DNA of 64,000 bases from Dicaeum eximium (Eukaryota; Chordata; Aves; Passeriformes; Dicaeidae). Where the stretch lies: positions 306,806 to 370,805 of the forward strand of contig VWZP01010350.1 of NCBI GenBank assembly GCA_013396995.1. The letters run 5' to 3'. A model generated the notes under the pieces. That model was not told the DNA's origin. It was given only the letters and a program-made list of their open reading frames with translations, and did no database searches. Shown piece after piece: positions 60,853-64,000 of this stretch (positions within the stretch are counted from its first letter, which is position 1; each line of letters opens with the position of its first letter). The position numbers and the translations under genes were made by a program.

Positions 60853-63800
60853 GCCATGCTATGTTTCCATTGAGTATGCTTCCAGTTTTTGGAAAGTGAG
60901 CTACAAACATCTTTTCAAATTGTTACATTGTGAGAGATCTTCAGATCCCTAAGCACAGTGCAAGTTGTAAGCATACAACTCCATCTTCAAAGAAAGATTC
61001 AACTGGCACAAAACAAAATAAATAGAAATACTGATTGACATTCTCATTCTTACATGATTGTGCTAAATTCAGGAAAGAAAAAACAGTTCATACTTTATGA
61101 TGTCCCCAGGAATGTCTTAAAAAAAGGCCAAAACATGAAACAAAATGCAGAAATTCCACCTACAACAACATTTTTAAAAAGTATACAGCTTTGGCCAGAG
61201 AGCTAAGCCTTGTTGGAACTTACTTGATTTTGCTGGTTTGTATCAACACTTGCATACAAAAAAATGAAATTTTAAAGGTTGGAGAAAATGCAAATGTTAG
61301 GGTCATTTGCCAGAATTTCTGCATTTTGAAAAGGTAAAAGAAAAAATAGAAAAAAAATCTTTGAAAATATCTTCTACCCTACCAAACCCATGTTGCTTAT
61401 TGTGTTTTTGTTAGTTTTACAGTAACCTCATAAAGAGGATAATATTTTCCTGGACAGATAGTCACAGAACAGAGGAGCTTAACATGCAAAAGTTCCCCAT
61501 ATTAAATGATCAGATTTTCAAAAGTACATGGCTCCCATCAGAGCTCCTAAAACAGTCTGTATGAATTTCAAAAGTGTTCAGTAATAGGGAGGTATTTTCA
61601 AACCTCTCTGGGTAATTTAGACTCATTAGTCTCATGGAAAGCTAATGAGCCATGTGCTGCTCAGGCTTTTGGGTGCTTTGCAGAAAACATGTTACAACTG
61701 GTAACCATGGTGCAAGTTTTGGGGATTTTTAAAATTTTATCTTCTGCTCTTTACACTAAATTCTGCTCATAGCTACAGATGTGTAGCTTCTCCTTATGGT
61801 GTATTTATCTATCCAGTGAAGCAATAGCTCCCCTTGCTCTGCTCTTTTCAAAGTCTGTCAACACCAAGCATCTGAATGCAGCTGTGCAAAGAGTTGCATG
61901 TCCTGGCCTCTAGCCCCTAGGACAGTCCCAATCCTCCATGCAGCTAAACTTTCTGAAGCCCACTGCTGACAACTTCTGCTGCATCTTGTACAGAAAGGAA
62001 CAATCCACATGGCTGAGACTTGCTGAGTAACCACAGTCACTGCACTAGGATGTGTTAACTCTGGTACCTAACTTCAAACACTGACAGAGCAAGACTCTAA
62101 AGTCTTTCCCTAGTTATCTAAGCATTTCACCATTCTAGACACTAGAAGAGTAAAAGCTGCAGAAAATATTTTCCTTTGTACCATTCTTTTTGAATTAATT
62201 TTTAGAAGATTGAAAAGGAGATGCCACTTCAAGACTAATTAAGCAAAGATTAAATGGATTTCTGAACAAGAAAGTAAGCAAGCAAAACTCATGATTTACA
62301 ATGCCTGTGTGACACTTGGTGTTCCCTTAGCACTGCAAAACAAATTAGGATGCCAGGGAAGAATCATTCAGCTTTGTTTCCCATTAAATCTGATCTCAGA
62401 GTACCTGATTCAATCAGAATTATCTTACAAGAGCATTTTATCAAAGTTGGGGAAGAGAAAAATACCTCTGTATCTTATGTTTAAAGATTAAAAATAAAAA
62501 AAAGTAATCTAAAAAGCAAAACAAAGCTGTAATTAAAAGTCACAACAGGTATTCCTTTCTTAAGGCTGAGAGGAATGTGAGGTCTGCTTTCATATGAATT
62601 GCTGACTTCATGCAGGTTCAGCACCACAGAGGCTTTACCAGGAGCCAGTGGCAATAAGCATTCATAGCCTAAAGGGAAGGAAAAGAGGTTCACCCCTCAT
62701 GGCAAAGGTCAGATTTCTGCAGGCTTACAGGCTGTCCATATACATGAGTGTTCGTGGGACATCTTTGTCTAGTAAGGTCCCGTGAGGATGACACAGGCTC
62801 CACAATGTCCCCTCTGCCTGGAGGATGGCCCTAGAGCCACCCAGATCAGTTTAGGGTCATTTGACTTGTGTTGATTTGGTTCCTGTTGCTTTTACACTCA
62901 ACCTGATGAACAATCATTGAAAACTTTGAGGGGACATTGCTACGACTGGAATTAAACATCTCTAGTACACAGAGACTGGATGTGTAAACAGGGTATTAAC
63001 AGTTGCTATTTTCACGGATATGGAGAGATATCAAATATCCCTCTGTTGGTAACATACAACATGCTGTACACTTCATTTATATTTGCTTATCAGAATCGCT
63101 ATGTCAATGTCATAGAAACGTTTATATTAATGATTATATTAGTATTTGTCTATTTATTCTGTAGATATCTTTTCAGAGAGTCATCATATCCTTTGTTCAA
63201 TTTTGGAACTGATGCACTGCATGCCCAAATATTTGGAATAACATATAGAAAACATCTGGATTTAATTATATTATAGTCCTCTTATGCAGACAATGGGAAT
63301 TGAATTAAGGAATATTTTGAAACCCCCACAGAGATATAAAAGTATTAGCAGCTGCACGAGAACTTTACTGTTACAAAGTTTGAAAATGTTTTGTTTTACA
63401 GATCAACAGTCTGACACATCATAAATATCAATCATAACGTTTAAGATACATAAACATGGAAGAAAACTTAAAGCTTGCATTTCAAATACATGTAGATGAT
63501 TTCACAGCATTTAGAAGATGTAGAATGTATCCTTTTGTTCAAAAAATGAAAATATATAGTCTATTGGCATAGAAAGTATATGCTGTACAGTGGTATTAAG
63601 CAGAGAACCACATAAGGGTTTTTTGTTTTGAACAGCCTGAACAAGATTTTATAGAATCTTGTTATATTGCACCCATATTGTGCAAAGAGTAACTCAGCTA
63701 GAATAAATTAGCATTTTGCCTTTCATGCTTCCATTCCTTTGAAAATATTTGGGCATATAACATGAGCTTAGAGAGTCTGCCCCAAAGTATTAGATACATG

Positions 63801-64000
63801 CTGGATTTTCTCTCTGAATATATGTTGATTCCAAATGCCACTTCTTTTCAAGTCAGTTTTGCAGTTAGTTTTCAATCTCCCAGTGGCAAAATCGCATTCA
63901 AAGGCTGTTAGCACAGTAGGGGGTCAGCCTTTCTCTCTGAATGTAACTATATCACTCAACAGCAGACTCATGCAATAAGAGATCTAATGTTTTCTTTTCC

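Larger units (their letters stand above)
50106..64000 (-). other. HDAC9: HDAC9 intron 6 (partial)
   Basis: At least 13.9 kb upstream of exon 7. The preceding exon, which should end in the RKT of the 14-3-3 site, was not found, so it lies beyond the window. Contents: a CR1-like fragment (53068-53140), an ancient-repeat scrap (59110-59165), a microsatellite-like TATA/CATA run (52511-52533) and an A run (60836-60852). An 88-codon minus-strand frame with a hydrophobic start lies at 53178-53444. Otherwise unique AT-rich sequence. Confidence 0.85.

Noticed and set aside
61400..61500. Resemblance to a MIR SINE (ttttacagtaacctcataaag, cacagaacagaggagcttaac)
   Set aside because: Only short scattered matches, below what I would annotate without an alignment.
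50106..64000. Search for HDAC9 exon 6 and earlier coding exons
   Set aside because: No stretch encoding the expected sequence or ending in RKT with a donor was found. It must lie outside the window.
1..64000. CRISPR arrays, tRNA/rRNA genes, phage or operon-type systems
   Set aside because: No regularly spaced repeats, cloverleaf sequences or gene clusters. The window is ordinary vertebrate intronic DNA around one gene.

Overview
The window looks like a stretch of a bird nuclear genome: a protein-coding gene with long AT-rich introns, degenerate CR1-type LINE ends (the typical avian/reptilian LINE) and a few much older SINE scraps. There is no prokaryotic organisation (no operons, ribosome binding sites or CRISPR). 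The species cannot be named from the sequence.

One gene can be supported. Six consecutive internal exons of HDAC9 (class IIa histone deacetylase 9) lie on the minus strand between 50105 and 30745. All six have canonical GT/AG splice sites and phases that join without a break. In gene order they are exon 7 (50105-49977), exon 8 (48129-48014), exon 9 (42361-42239), exon 10 (40141-39931), exon 11 (39519-39302) and exon 12 (31014-30745). Exon numbers follow the human gene from memory and could be off by one. They encode the middle regulatory part of the protein: the basic nuclear-localisation segment, two 14-3-3 docking serines, a glutamine-rich helix and a SUMO-type acidic motif. The N-terminal MEF2-binding exons lie upstream of position 64000. 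The deacetylase-domain exons lie downstream of position 1. Neither set is in the window.

Exon 12 can be read past its donor into 16 further codons ending VIGKDLAPGFVIKVII-stop at 30694. This is the known terminus of the short, deacetylase-less isoform MITR/HDRP. So the window holds the decision point between full-length HDAC9 (splice at 30744) and MITR (read through). The first canonical AATAAA I found after that stop is at 28459-28454, which would give a 3' UTR of about 2.25 kb. A compact CpG cluster (29546-29778) lies inside this presumptive UTR.

Layout: 1-30744 is intron 12 plus the MITR-specific 3' end. 31015-39301 is intron 11, 39520-39930 intron 10 (short), 40142-42238 intron 9, 42362-48013 intron 8, 48130-49976 intron 7, and 50106-64000 part of intron 6. 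The introns carry few recognisable repeats, several striking perfect inverted repeats (notably three back-to-back hairpins at 4207-4282), a GATA-site cluster (10116-10470) and a palindrome with two inverted TAATCC homeodomain cores around a CAGCTG E-box (4958-4977). I found no new multi-gene system. The most interesting items are the isoform switch and these non-coding structures.
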